Shown here: positions 45,741-57,356 of the stretch, one piece after another
Numbering within the stretch: position 1 is the stretch's first letter
How the letters are laid out: the number at the start of each line of letters is the position of its first letter
From: Portulaca oleracea
Taxonomy: Eukaryota > Streptophyta > Magnoliopsida > Caryophyllales > Portulacaceae
DNA length: 64,000 bases
Reading direction: 5' to 3'
Assembly: GCA_029582165.1 (NCBI GenBank)
Contig: CM055887.1
Location: 17,965,190-18,029,189, forward strand
The notes under the pieces: generated by a model
What the model was told of the DNA's origin: nothing
The model's database searches: none
The model's input: only the letters and a program-made list of their open reading frames with translations
Program-made: the position numbers and the translations under genes

Positions 45741-45745
45741 CCATT

Positions 45746-45751
45746 CACGTG
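45746..45751 (+). promoter_or_regulatory. G-box CACGTG upstream of anthocyanidin reductase
   Basis: Perfect CACGTG about 170 bp before the ATG. ANR genes are known targets of MYB-bHLH-WD40 complexes, whose bHLH partner binds E-/G-boxes. A TATA-like CTTATAATCT lies near 45826. The role here is inferred. Confidence 0.45.
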
Positions 45752-45920
45752 CTTACCTTCTTCATCACATTATTATTGTTTGGTGACCACCTAAAATTCA
45801 GCTTTCAAAATTCCCTTTACCACCCCTTATAATCTCTACTGTTATATCTATGTGCTCCTTTATCAGATGTAATTTTAATTCTCAATAACGTACGTTAAGT
45901 TTGTACATCAAACATAAAGA

Positions 45921-48542
45921 ATGGCATCCGATAAGCAACAAGAGCTTCTTGAAAAGACGAAGATGACAATGAACAGAGCGTGTGTGGTTGGCGGCACAGG
46001 ATTTGTGGCCTCTTTGCTTCTCAAATTATTGCTCCAGAAAGGCTATGCTGTTAACACTACTGTTAGAGACCCTGGTAATCTTCTCTTCACAGGTTTTGTT
46101 TCTGTGTATTAATGAATGGCCAAAAACTGTGACCAGTGACTCAACATTTTTAGAAAAATCCATGCAAAACTTTGAAAAACTTTACGAAAGAAGTGACTCG
46201 TATGGATGGCTGTGTGACTATATAGACTTGTTTAGCTATGTTCAGGTTGTTTTCAGTAGACGACATAATTAAATAGTATTCCTTTGGACAGTAGCTCGAG
46301 CTATTCGATTTTTTGGACGGATTCAAAATTAGAACTGATTTAAGCTTCTTTTGTAGGAATATTATGCATGATATTAGACTCCCATACGGGTTGATACGTC
46401 GTATCATTTGTTAGCGTAATTTTTCTTAAACTGAATTCCTCAAGTATTTATCGGTAATTACTCATTAATTAATACAGATAATGAGCAGAAGATCACTCAT
46501 CTGAGTGCTCTGCAAGATTTGGGAGACCTGAAAATCTTCAAAGCTGATCTGACTGATGAAGGAAGCTTTGATCTTGCCGTACAAGGTTGTGACCTTGTCT
46601 TCCTTGTTGCTACCCCTGTCAACTTTGCCTCTCAGGACCCAGAGGTACGATTTAACAGGCAAAAATTAATCAAATCAGTATATTGAAATTACAATTTTCA
46701 TTTAAGAAAGTAAAATTAGTACGTTTAAAGTGCACGTACTAAGCCCACATTTGAGCTTAACTTAGCATGCAGTTAGCTGATGAACTGCAAAATGCAGAAT
46801 GACATGATAAAGCCAGCAGTCCAAGGAGTAACCAACGTGTTGAGTTCATGCGCAAAGGCCAAGTCTGTGAAACGGGTGGTCATGACTTCTTCTGCGGCTG
46901 CTGTATCCATCAACACTCGAACTGGGACTGGGCTCGTGTTGACAGAAGAGGATTGGACTGATGTTGATTTCCTATACTCTGAAAAGCCACCCACTTGGGT
47001 ATACAATACTTGAACTCATAACATATTTTCTGGATCAATCCTATATAATCACTTTTCTGCAAGTGTTGATCTTCAACTTGTATGTGGTGCATGTTTCTGA
47101 CAGGGTTACCCTGCTTCAAAGACACTTGCTGAGAGAAGCGCGTGGAAATTTGCTCAAGAAAATAACCTTGATCTGATCACTGTGGTCCCTAGCTTGATAA
47201 TCGGTCCTTCTCTTACCCCTGATGTCCCCAGCAGCGTCTGCCTTGCTACCTGTTTGCTGACAGGTAACATTGTAATCTGATTTCGTGAACCGTTGGCTCT
47301 GGTTGGGACGTATTTGATTAGGCTTGTGCCATTATCAAGTAATATGTTGGTTTCTTCGGTAAGGTAATCGACAAAATGTAGTGAATATATATTGGCAGGA
47401 AATTGGGTGAATATGTGTTTGGTAGGATTTTGGGCTACATAGGTACTTTGGTCACTGGAAGCGCATGAACTTGAGAGGTTTAGAATATGTTTGGTGGGGA
47501 TGAAAATCATTTTCCGGAAAATGATTTTTTCATTTTCAGGTGTTTGGCGGCCAAAAAATGTGCACTACTAACCTTAAGAAAATCCAATTTGTCAGTCCAT
47601 GTTACTCATCCCGATTCAGGTTCCTCATGTTCCCTCTTATTTTCACAGGAAACAATTCATTTCTCATATATAATTCTTTCTCTCTTATCCGATTCTTCCT
47701 TCTCTCTCTTCTTTTTTCTATCTCATACAGCCCAAGAGAAACACATGTGTATATATTTACTAAACAAGTGAAAATGATCACTTAAAAAATTATTTTCTTG
47801 AAAAACCATTTTACACGGAAATCCATTTTCCCGGAAAATGAGTTTCACTTGCGCCAAGCACACCTTATATACAATGCTCACCTAAATGATCGGACAATTT
47901 AATAATAGCTCAGCATTGGTAATTTGAGCTGTATTTTGGCTGAGCTTACATAGGGGAGATTCGGGGTATGAGTTTGATTTGTTTGGTGACTTAGTATCCC
48001 ACAATTGCTCCATTAAATTAAGGTCCTATAAGTAAGTTCATTATCCGTAATTAAGCTAATTTTGCATTATCTATGGCAAATGTACAGGAAATGAGTTTCT
48101 TATAAAAGGACTCAAGGGTATGCAGATGCTATCTGGTTCAATCTCAATCACTCACGTAGAGGATGTGTGTCGAGCACATATCTTTGTGGCCGAGAAAGAA
48201 TCAGCCTCAGGGCGTTACATCTGTTGTGCTGTTAATTCCAGTGTTCCTGAGCTCGCCCAGTTTCTAAGCAAGAGATATCCTGAGTACAATGTTCCAAATG
48301 AGTAATCTTTCCAACTTCGCAAATTCAAGCCAAAGGTTCATCCAATTGTTGTATAAGTGATGGCTAATTAGTTATGATAATTTGTGTGATTTTCCAGCTT
48401 TGGAGAGTTTCCAGCAAATGCCAAGTCCATGATGTCATCAGAGAAGCTCATTAAGGAGGGATTCCAGTTCAAGTATAAGATTGAGGATGCTTACGATGAA
48501 ACTGTGACCTACTTGAAGACCAAAGGATTACTGAACAACTGA
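45921..48542 (+). CDS. ANR: Anthocyanidin reductase, six exons, complete
   Basis: Reduces anthocyanidins with NADPH to 2,3-cis-flavan-3-ols (epicatechin type), the units of proanthocyanidins; cytosolic. Exons 45921-46074, 46478-46644, 46798-46998, 47104-47263, 48088-48301 and 48398-48542 join in frame with GT-AG introns to give 346 aa, the usual length and exon number. It is an extended short-chain dehydrogenase: [10 protein letters not shown] (residues 22-31) is the NADPH-binding glycine motif, MTSSAAAV (136-143) holds the active-site Ser, and GYPASK (175-180) gives Tyr176 and Lys180. ANR hallmarks include [42 protein letters not shown] and ASGRYICC. The start is the first ATG in good context (AAGAATGGC). 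Oddities are two Cys in CLATCLLTG, where I recall less polar residues in relatives, and a MITE in intron 4. No stops or broken splice sites, so probably functional. Confidence 0.95.
47485..47868. mobile_element. MITE in intron 4 of the reductase gene
   Basis: Left ATGTTTGGTGGGGATGAAAA then TCATTTTCCGGAAAATGA. The right end is, inverted, GGTGTGCTTGGCGCAAGTGA then AACTCATTTTCCGGG. A related end is at 15030-15122. No certain target duplication. It enlarges intron 4 to 824 bp without touching splice sites. Confidence 0.7.
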
Positions 48543-49049
48543 GGGATAGATTACGACGGTTATGTAATGAACAGCTGAGGGATGCTGGTGGAAGTCGTAA
48601 CTAAGGTGTACTGTTGTACAAGCTTTCTTCATTTGTATGTTATGATATGTACTTGACATTTCAGCCAACTTTATATCGAAGAAATAATTATTGATCACTA
48701 TCACAAATTATACCATATTGCTCACAAGAAACCTTCCCACACTATCCGCATAAAACAAACTATTAATACTAGCATATACACGTGCGTTGTCGCATCATTA
48801 AATAAAAAAAATACTCAAGCTAGTGTTTATTAAGCTACAGTACAGTCTGGGTTTAAAATCGTTTTTCACCGGGAGCAATGGCCTTTAAAATTAATTCTTT
48901 CACTATGAAGCCTAATTTAAGGTAAAAAAAAAAGCAATTTAGAGAGATGATAATTCAAATGGAAACTAACTAAAACAAGCAATTAAAATGAGTTAAAGCA
49001 AGAAGTTAACCAAGGAAAAAGACAGGCTCGAGGGTTGATCTTTCACCAA
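48543..49049. other. 3' flank of the reductase gene and spacer
   Basis: Contains the reductase 3' UTR and A+T-rich spacer. No other gene. The left edge of the next LTR is somewhere in the second half. Confidence 0.5.
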
Positions 49050-49890
49050 CTAATGGTCCATCACGGGGTAGCCTCGGCAAGGATAGTAGGTGATGTAAAA
49101 TGGGATCAAAAGAGATCACACTAGACACCAAATCAGGATCTTTATGAACAAAGATAAGAATCTTCCTTCCCTAAGTTCTTAAGGATCAAACGAATGAATG
49201 AAAGATGATAGAAATCAAAAGAACAATGGAAATGTTACCAATGATCGATTGAATTAATCAATGATAGATTTGATATGGCTTGAGAAACTCTTGAAGATAT
49301 AGGCACACCACTTCAAGAAGATCTTCAACTCTTCCTATCACCAACAAAGCTAGCCAAGCAAGGAATAGAAGAAGAGATTTGGCGATTCCCTAGAGGGATA
49401 ATCGTTTCTAGCAAATGCTAGAGAGAACTCAAAAGCATGTAGCCTTTAGAAGTTTGATTTGTATTCTTTGTGAAAGATTGAATAATGTGTTTACAAGGCA
49501 TCCCAAAGGGTCTATTTATAGTACTCTAGGACCCCTTTAGGCGTGTACAATAACAAGAATTACAATGCCTCTAGCTTACATCATCTATTACAAATATGAC
49601 ATCATAAAGAATCAAAATGTACATATCTAGAAAGAAACATTGATATCTTGCTCAATTCTTCTCCAATCTTCAAGATTCAAAAACCACTAGAAAGCTCTTG
49701 GAATGAGCTATCTTCGGCTCTAGGATAACTTTCCCAATAGGTTCATGGATCTTGAGATATAGAGCAAAGTATCGAATTGCACTTGATGAAGTCCTCCATT
49801 AGTGAGAGTGATGTGAGTGATTGAAGCTCTTCTTCCATATAAGCTAGTATTTGGTTCCCATGATGTGTATTTGGGACCAAATATACATCA
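49050..49890 (-). repeat. 3' LTR of a chromovirus-like Ty3/gypsy element
   Basis: The right edge at 49890 is defined on minus by a PPT (AACTAGGGGGGAA) followed by TGATGTATATTTGGTCCC. The minus strand has ACTATAAATAGACCC (TATA) near 49513. The left edge is not fixed. Confidence 0.6.
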
Positions 49891-50804
49891 TTCCCCCCTA
49901 GTTGAGAAGAGTTTTTCCTCAAACTAGGAAGTTCTTCTTCTCCTCTATAGTATGGCTTAAGATCACTCACATTAAAAGTACAACTTCCTTTATAATCTTC
50001 ACCAAGTTGGAGTTTGTATGCATTATCACCAATCCTTTCTAGAACTTCATAAGGACCATCACCTCTTGGTGCTAATTTACCTTTCCTTTTCGAAGGAAAT
50101 ATGTCTTTCTTCGAGTGAATCCAAACAAGATCTCCCGGTTCAAATACAACCTTCTTCTTTGTTCTATTCACTTTACTCGCCACATCTCGTGCATACTTCA
50201 AGATTTTCTCATGAACTTCTTCATGAAGCTTCTTAATCTCTTCAACTCTTTTGTTAGCATCAAAGCTAAACTTTGTTGATGTAGAAATAGGTGTAAGATC
50301 CATCGGTTGTAGAGGGTTTCTTCCATAAATCACTTGAAATGGTGACAAACCTGTGGCTTTGCTTGGACTCCTATTAAAAGCAAACTCAGCATGACACAAA
50401 AGAGTATCCCACCATTTCTTGTCTTTACTAACCAATGCTCGAAGTAAAGCTCCTAAGGTACGATTTGTAACTTCTGTTTGACAATCCGTTTGGGGATGAC
50501 ATGCGGTGCTAAACTTCAAATTCGTACCAAGCTTCTTCCACAATGTAAGCCAAAAATGACTAAGGAACTTTGAATCTCTATCACTCACCATGGTTTTTGG
50601 AATACCATGCAACATCACTATTTCTTCAAAGTATAGATTTGCAACTTTAGTAGCATCATAGGTTGTATGGCATGCAATGAAGTGTGCCATCTTTGAAAAC
50701 CTATCAACGACTACCATGATTGAATCCTTGCCTCTTGGAGTTCTTGGTAGACCCACAATGAAGTCTAAACTCACATCTTCCCATGGACTATGTGGAATAG
50801 GCAA
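49743..50804 (-). pseudogene. Ty3/gypsy integrase and pol C-terminus, truncated
   Basis: 353 codons of the integrase core and the pol C-terminal part, on minus. DFIVGLPRT gives the first Asp, SDRDSKFLSHFW the second and TDCQTEVTNRTLG the Glu of the DDE triad; TDC replaces the usual TDG. Then FQVIYGRNPLQPMDL and the GPY-type module GDLVWIHSK ... GKLAPRGDGPYEVLERIGDN, with FNVSDLKPYYRGEEELPSLR after it, as in chromoviruses. The frame runs past the PPT into the LTR, which is also usual there. The upstream part is lost: at 50813 the Athila element begins, so RT and the rest of pol are beyond that insertion or deleted. Confidence 0.85.
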
Positions 50805-50813
50805 AGGAATGTA

Positions 50814-52506
50814 TGTTAGTCAAGTGGTTTGTAAGACCACGGTTTTATCGTTCTTCCACAGGGAGCTAGGGGCCTTAGCTGCAGCTAGTTGACTCTAGGT
50901 ATGGTTTACGATCATGAAAGGCTGATAGAATTTAGGGTAAAAACAGCACAAACACACTATGTTCAGTCAAAAAGGTGAAACAATGGGTGTCGGGAGACTT
51001 TCGGGATGCAAACGGGAATGAGGAAATGGGTTTCGCAACAAGAGAGTAACGAGAAAGGTAAATCAAATGGTAATTCCGTTAGAAAATACCCACCGGGCTT
51101 CCTCTTTCAAGGATAGTCCGGATTAACTTCCCCAAAATCCATCGACAGACCCAGGAAAGTCAATAGAACGGAATTTCCTAGTTAGTTTCTATTCGCTTTC
51201 GCGAACTAGAATACTAACTATCCTAATTCCTACCGTCCAACAAGCGTTGGATGTGTTCGGGATGCTTTCGCACCCAATTACATCCCACTTGAGGGAAGGA
51301 TAGGATTAGGAAGTTGATTTCCTAACTAGTTACTCACTAATATTGCTAACCCAAACCTAATCACCCATTCAAACCCTTAATATCTCCCTAACCCATTAAA
51401 GTTCTAGCCACAAAACATCCTAACTATCATGATAATAACATCAACAACTTCATTCGTGCTTAATCGAGTAAACAAGATAACAATAAACACTCAACAACAA
51501 CAACAATATCAAAAACAGAGATTAACAAATAAGCAATAAATTAGAGAGAGGGATTAAGAAATGCTCATGGATTGTGATGACAAGGGGGAAAACTTCAGAA
51601 TAATCAAGCTCCAATGCTCCAAAGTTGAGAATAATCTTCAAACTTCCAATAATAATCAAGAGAATCCAATACAAGAACCAATAATCTCAGCAAAGATCTT
51701 CCTAAATCACCCTAATCTAAGACTTAAAAATGTGATAAAGAGTGCTAAAGTATCATAAAAGATAGATAAAAACTGTTGTCTCTTTCCCTATTTCAATATA
51801 AAATTACCTAAGTACATTAAATAGTAATCAAGGTTGTTACTCAAAACTCATCATTTTACACAACAGACAAAATCGCTCATAGGACCGTGGCGCATCAGGT
51901 GACGTGGCGGCCTGCGTAAGGCAGGCGATTTCTCCTCTTCGCTTCGTACCGCCGTGGGTACGGTCCCCAAGCACCGTGGTCACGGTCAGGGAGATTAGGG
52001 GTGACAACTTTTCGCTCCTTCGCACCGCCGTGGCTACGGTCATGGGAGACCGTGGCCACGGTCTAGTTCGGCCAGCTTCTTCCTTGGGCAGGGTAGGATC
52101 GGTCAGAGTGACCGTGACCACAGTCTATCTCGGTTGCAAGGCTTCTTCCTTAGGTCATGGCTCAATCACACCGTGGCTATGGTCAAGGTGACCGTGGCCA
52201 CGGTGTCTCTCGGCCACAGTTTTCTTCAGGAGGCTCTTCAACCATTGCTTCCGCTTCCGCTGCCTTTCTTCATGACCGACCCTTCTAATCCACTGCTTTT
52301 GACACATCCAGGGCTCGTGGAATCTTAGGGAATCTCGGGATTCCCAAGATTGGTGCAAAATTGGCCCATTTAGAATCGTTTTGAGTGAAACCCTTCGGAA
52401 ACTACAAAAGTAACTAAAACGCATTAAAAGTTATTAAAGCAACTGCGAAACAAGTCAAAAGCTTAAGGATTTAGGCGGTATTTAGACACGAAATCGGGTC
52501 TAAACA
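50814..52506 (-). repeat. 3' LTR of the Athila element (1.69 kb)
   Basis: The plus strand starts TGTTAGTCAAGTGG and ends GTCTAAACA. The first about 980 bp match 63022-64000 with few differences. Positions 51880-52215 hold eight palindromes of the ACCGTGGCCACGGT type. Open frames across this stretch are repeat by-products. Confidence 0.88.
51885..52215. repeat. Palindrome cluster ACCGTGG-NACGGT in the LTR
   Basis: Copies near 51887 (partial), 51950, 51973, 52024, 52050, 52110, 52170 and 52189. Several form pairs separated by 10-20 bp, with CTTCTTCCTT or CTCGG words between units. Confidence 0.8.
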
Positions 52507-52522
52507 CCCCCCCACACTTAAA
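52507..52522 (-). other. Polypurine tract of the Athila element
   Basis: The minus strand reads TTTAAGTGTGGGGGGG directly before TGTTTAGACCCG, the start of the 3' LTR. Confidence 0.8.
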
Positions 52523-54735
52523 CCTTTGCTCGTCCCGAGCAAAACGGAACGAAACAAAACTAACTAACACAAACTCCTCTGTCCTGGGAGAGAAACGAGT
52601 GCATTTAGCGTATGCACCAAGCCCTTTGAACCCCCCGGCAGCCCGGGTGGACGAGATGGACTCGTGAGGGTTTGTAGCGGCTGTACCCACAAAAGCCAAA
52701 GAAAAAGGAGAGAGGGAAAGTGAAAACAAAACCGAAGAAAACAAAAAGAACGACAAAGGGCTATGATTCACAAGATTGCGCAATCTAAACTAAAAAACGC
52801 GATTAAACCTCCCAAAGTAACCGTTAGGAGCATCTCACAAACACCAAACTCAGAAAAAGGTCGATCTTGAAGGTCTTTAACTCCCTACACCTTGTAACAA
52901 GCGAAACCCCGCAGCAAAAATATAACAAGGGTTTAACGGGAATCAAAAGACTTTAAAAACTTGCGTCCGAATTTGAAAACAACGAACAACCGAAAGGAGT
53001 GTTGCCCTCCCTCGCATTTGGTCGCCCTTGGCTTTGTGAGGGCCGTAGGTGATGCAAGGGGAGGCCCCGCTCTTCTTAGAAGCAAAATTTTTCTTTTCTT
53101 TCTTCCTTTTTCTCATTTTTCTTTCTTTTTGGTTTTTAAAAAATCGGTATTAGCCTTACTTTCGGGAATTGGACGGCCCATATAAGGGGTATACCCTCCC
53201 AACACAGTCTTTTCCATACGCCTCTCCGTCATGGCGATATAGGAGGAGGGTTAAGGGTATCGATGTCGTACCACGAATACCGGCCCGTGTAGGTTGGCTA
53301 AGTGTATGGTGGTTAATGTCTTGATGACACGCTCCACTTATTCAGTTATTATATCTTAAGAAAGCTTTCTTCTTTCTTTTCCTTTTTCTTTCTTTTCTTT
53401 TCTTTTTGCACTTTTTCTTTTGCTAACGAGAAACAAAAACAAACTGCACACAAGCCCTTAGAATCTCCGGGTTCCCAACAAAGTGAGAAAGGAACGGGAG
53501 TCTCACAAGACACTTAATGAAGGGAGTCTATTTAGGATAAGTCTCGACTAGAACCCAAGTTAGGATTGAAAATGCTCCAACCGATTACTTTTAGAAGGAA
53601 ATTTAAGAACGACTTCTCAACTTCGAACACGAGATGTAGGAAACAAAGTAAAACAAAAACAAAACGAAAAGAAAAACGAAAAGGTTTTCACTCCCTTTTT
53701 TCTCCATTTTCACACAAAAAATTTTAAAAATTAAGCAAAAACTAGTAAAATTAGGAAACAAAGAATGAAACGACTAGGTGATCTACCCTTAAAATAGAAT
53801 ATCTCCCCCCCCCCCCCCCACACTTAAAACTCCACAATGTCCTCATTGTGGGAAGGTGTCACATGAAAAGGGTAGAGAACCTACAAAACACAAACAAACA
53901 AAAAACAACTAGCAGGTAGAAATGGTGGCGACCCGAGCCCACACGGCTTCAACAGCAATAGATATCCCAACACAGACACTCATTGGGGTTCGCCACCCAA
54001 AAGAAAACCAAGCATGCGAAGGATCATGATAAGAATTCACATACAAAGAGTAAGGTGGAAAGATATTACCTCAAGTTCTTCATAAGCGTTGAAAATAGCG
54101 ATCCGAAGTCGTCGTTCAAGAGAGTCGGAACAATGTTAGAGTAAAAGACGACTTTATAACTATAAAATTCGCATGCGAGACCAAAAGCAAACGTAAGGAA
54201 AATCTAACTTAAAAGATTATGAAAAGAAATTGAACAGATGAAAAACAAAAAGAAAAAAAAAATGAACAATATATACATTGCCAAGAACTTACCTTATCCC
54301 CGAATCTCACTCATTGAGGCGGGAAATAAGGGTGAAACTCGATACGCACTAACCGAAATAACTACATCATTGCATTCATCAAACAAAAAAAAATTCGGTT
54401 ACATTCATCAATGCCCAAAATACAAAAAAGAAAACGCTTAAACAACAGTCCAACCTACAAAAACAACCGACAAACAGCCATCAAACAACCATCCAACAAC
54501 CCGATCATTCATGACAAACACACAAGAAAAGGAAAAACCCGAGCAACCTAACCGAACAATCCCCAAAATATGCGAGCTCATGCCAAAAGAAATCGAGAGA
54601 CCAACAATCCAAAACCACCAGACATCGCAACTCCAAAACCCCGAAGAAGCACTCCCCCACACTTATACTTCACAAGAATAAAGTAAATAGTCAATGATAA
54701 AGGTCGGGTGGGGGTGGGGTGCTTACAAACGGCCC
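52523..54735. other. Athila 3' non-coding region with extra PPT-like motifs
   Basis: No gene supported. T-rich/A-rich runs (53080-53150, 53360-53420, 53640-53720). The motif CCCCCACACTTA, the complement of the PPT core, recurs at about 53805-53826 (with 15 C) and 54653-54665. Scattered open frames look like by-products. Confidence 0.6.
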
Positions 54736-56100
54736 TCAAGCGGACCCTCCTGGCGGAGGACGGGGTTGGAGTTGTGACTGGATGCTAGCCAGCGTCTCCT
54801 GTTGGATCTCGATCATTCCTTGCAAGTTTTCGATCAAGAGCTGCTGGTTTTGGATGAGCTCCCGTTGAACTTGAAACTCGTCATGAAGCTCCTGGAGTTG
54901 CTCGCTGATACGCTCAAGAGCGGTGTCCCGTTGTTGACTCGGCTCGGCTTCATCCCCTTGTGCTTGTTCGCCCTCTTCTTCTTCTTTCTCATCCTCTGCT
55001 TCCTCCTCTTCTTCTTCTCCTCCTTCACCTTCTTCCACTCGATCCCCGGGACCACCCACCACAAATCGATCCCCAAAAGTTTGGCCACACGACCAATTGC
55101 GTTGGTCGGAGACATGTAGAGGTTGTTCGGCATGGTCGTCGCCCAAATGAATCACGACGCTGTAGGGTTCGTTCCCGTGACGGTATAATGTTCGCGTCTT
55201 GTGTTTCTCCAAGAATTCCATCTTTCGTAGGCGAACACCGTCGATGGGATCGGGGAAATAGCGGGGAGTCCACTTGCTTAAATAGGACTCGAACCCTTGT
55301 TTCCTTAGGAAATGGGTGATGATGTGACCCATTCCAATAGTCATGTTCCGGGTTTCGAGGCTTATTTCCCAGAAGCAATGGAGGATGCGAGCGATGTTGA
55401 CCGGCGACCGTTGATCGCATTATAGAGGGCGAAGAGGTCGTCTTCGGATGCTTGAGCGCGCGTCGCGGCCAAATACGGAGTTGAAATGATGCGGTGGAAG
55501 ATGCGACGCTCGGTTACAAATCTCGGCCTTAGAGTTGCTTGGACAATAGTAAGCTCGTTGTGATCGAATCCTCGGGTAACGTCTCCTCCAACAAGTGAGT
55601 GCTTTCATAGCTTCTTGTTCATCGAATTTGGCCTTTTCGCCGTAGGGGATGCCGTCCTCAGGAAGGCCTAGAGCGTTGCATAAGTCTTGGAGCGTACATT
55701 CGACCTCCTTTTTGTTCACGATGTATGAAAAAGAGGCGTTGGATGTGCCGTCTTCCTTTACCACCAAAGAGCTGAGGAATTCGAGCATCGGTTGCTCGAT
55801 GATCGGTTCGTTGATTGTGGCGAAAATTTCCCATCCCATGACTTTGATGAAGAAGTCCATGCTTGGTTTACAGAAAACATCCCTTGCCGTCTCCTCATGA
55901 TAGAGATCTGGAGCACAAATTTTTCGCTTCTTGAGCCACTCATACCGTGTCTTGTGCATATCATCCCGAAAATTGACCTTAATTTTGCATTGAATAATTG
56001 AGGCCGGTTGACCCTTGTACCGGGTTTTGTCAGGCTCAGTCGAGGCTGATGGGGCGGGGGTTGATTCTGGCTCAATCCGGGCACGTTTTGCTCGACCCAT
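54736..56100 (-). pseudogene. Athila 3' ORF (putative plant transposon protein domain), frameshifted
   Basis: Starts MGRAKRARIEPESTPAP at 56100, near the usual start of this Athila ORF. It continues YEWLKKRKICAPDLYHEE, FFIKVMGWEIFATINEPI, MLEFLSSLVV and LQDLCNALGLPEDGIPYG, typical of the putative plant transposon protein domain. Around 55590 the frame breaks, and reading continues in another frame with TRGFDHNELTIVQATLRPRF. After a further break near 55370 the last 200 codons read MGHIITHFLRKQGFESYL. They end in an acidic run, a coiled-coil-like Gln/Leu-rich stretch (ERISEQLQELHDEFQVQREL) and PPPGGSA. The function of this ORF in Athila is not settled; an envelope-like role has been proposed. 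No clear signal peptide or transmembrane segment is seen in the frame from 56100. Confidence 0.75.
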
Positions 56101-56196
56101 CGGAGTTACTGCAACACAAGCAACCACCACACACCAAAACACAGCACAAACAATACCCAACAATCCCGAGCAGCACGAATTCACAACCAACCACAT

Positions 56197-57356
56197 AATT
56201 CAATCCAAAAGTTCACCAATAACACTCTTAACACGAAAATATCCACCAAAAATTCAAACTCCAAACTCAATCAATTCAGCCAACCAAACCCACAAGCAAT
56301 TCACATAAAATTCAACCAAGAGTTCACCAATAACACTCCCAACAATCAATTTCTATCCAAAACACACAATTAACCCAAAAAATGCACGAAATTGGCGCCG
56401 AATTTCGACCCAAAAACGCAAGGGAATCAAAAATTTAAGCACCCATAATCAAGGAATATCTGAGTTGAAGACTTTGAGAGCTTCCTTTGAGAGATTCGAG
56501 CCCCACAAGGAACAAAAAGGCCCAGAACCTTGCTTTAATTGAGCCGGAAATGGCGAACACAACAGCTAGGGCACGAAATGGAGAAGAAAGGTGGGAGAAA
56601 TGGAGGAATTGGTGAGAGATTTGGCAAATTTTGGAAGAGAGTTCGAGTTTTAGGGTTTTGTGAGGGTTTTCGAAGGTGAGAGTGAGGAAGAAAGTGAGAG
56701 AGAAATGAGGGGGAAATGATATGGAACCCTCGACATTTCGCAGGTTTTCGACAAACCGTGGCCACGGTTAATTGGACCGTGGGCACGGTGTGATTCAGGT
56801 GAGGGAAAAAAAAGAAGGGAAAAAGCAGGGCGGAGACCGTGGCTGCGGCAAACTTCACCGTGGTCACAGTCATGGTCGGGACCAAAATTTCCAAGAGTCA
56901 TGCTGCGATGAGACCGTTGGCACGGTGATCTTCGGCTTGGCTAAACTAGGACCAACTTTGAGTATGCTGGTCGTGGCTGGGTGACTCCCACCGTGGGCAC
57001 GGTCCCTTTCGGTTCATCTCCAGCATCTACAAGGCTCAAAAACTTGGAGAAAAATTGTTAAGTCCTAAAATCTACCCTCTTGTCATCCACTCCCTTTTCT
57101 TTCTCGGTCAATTTCCATTCAAGGACTCTCTCCAATCGCTCAAAAACACTTTCAAACCCCGACTCTCATAGAACCACTCACGATTTTTTTTTTCGGTTTT
57201 TTAAAGTAAAACAAAGGAAGAAGAAAAGCAATAAAATAAAGGAAATAAAAATGAAAGAACTAAAAATTGAAAGAAAACACTAAAAGAGGGGAAGTAGTTC
57301 ATACCTCTCCCGAGTGCTTGTTTTGTAGGTCCTAGCTCGACCTTTTCCAATGCTTT
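56197..57356. other. Athila spacer between pol and the 3' ORF, with palindromes
   Basis: Non-coding in any convincing frame. Carries six palindromes of the same ACCGTGGCCACGGT type near 56756, 56780, 56837, 56859, 56912 and 56990, again tending to pairs. Confidence 0.65.

Noticed and set aside
46150..46407. Minus-strand frames across the reductase gene
   Set aside because: They are shadows of exons and introns of the plus-strand gene, with no family similarity.
51904..52191. 95-codon frames on both strands of the Athila LTR
   Set aside because: Produced by the palindromic ACCGTGGCCACGGT units, which lack stops in several frames.
54802..55319. Plus-strand frames rich in Leu/Phe that look like membrane proteins
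   Set aside because: They are the antisense of the acidic Glu-rich run in the Athila 3' ORF.
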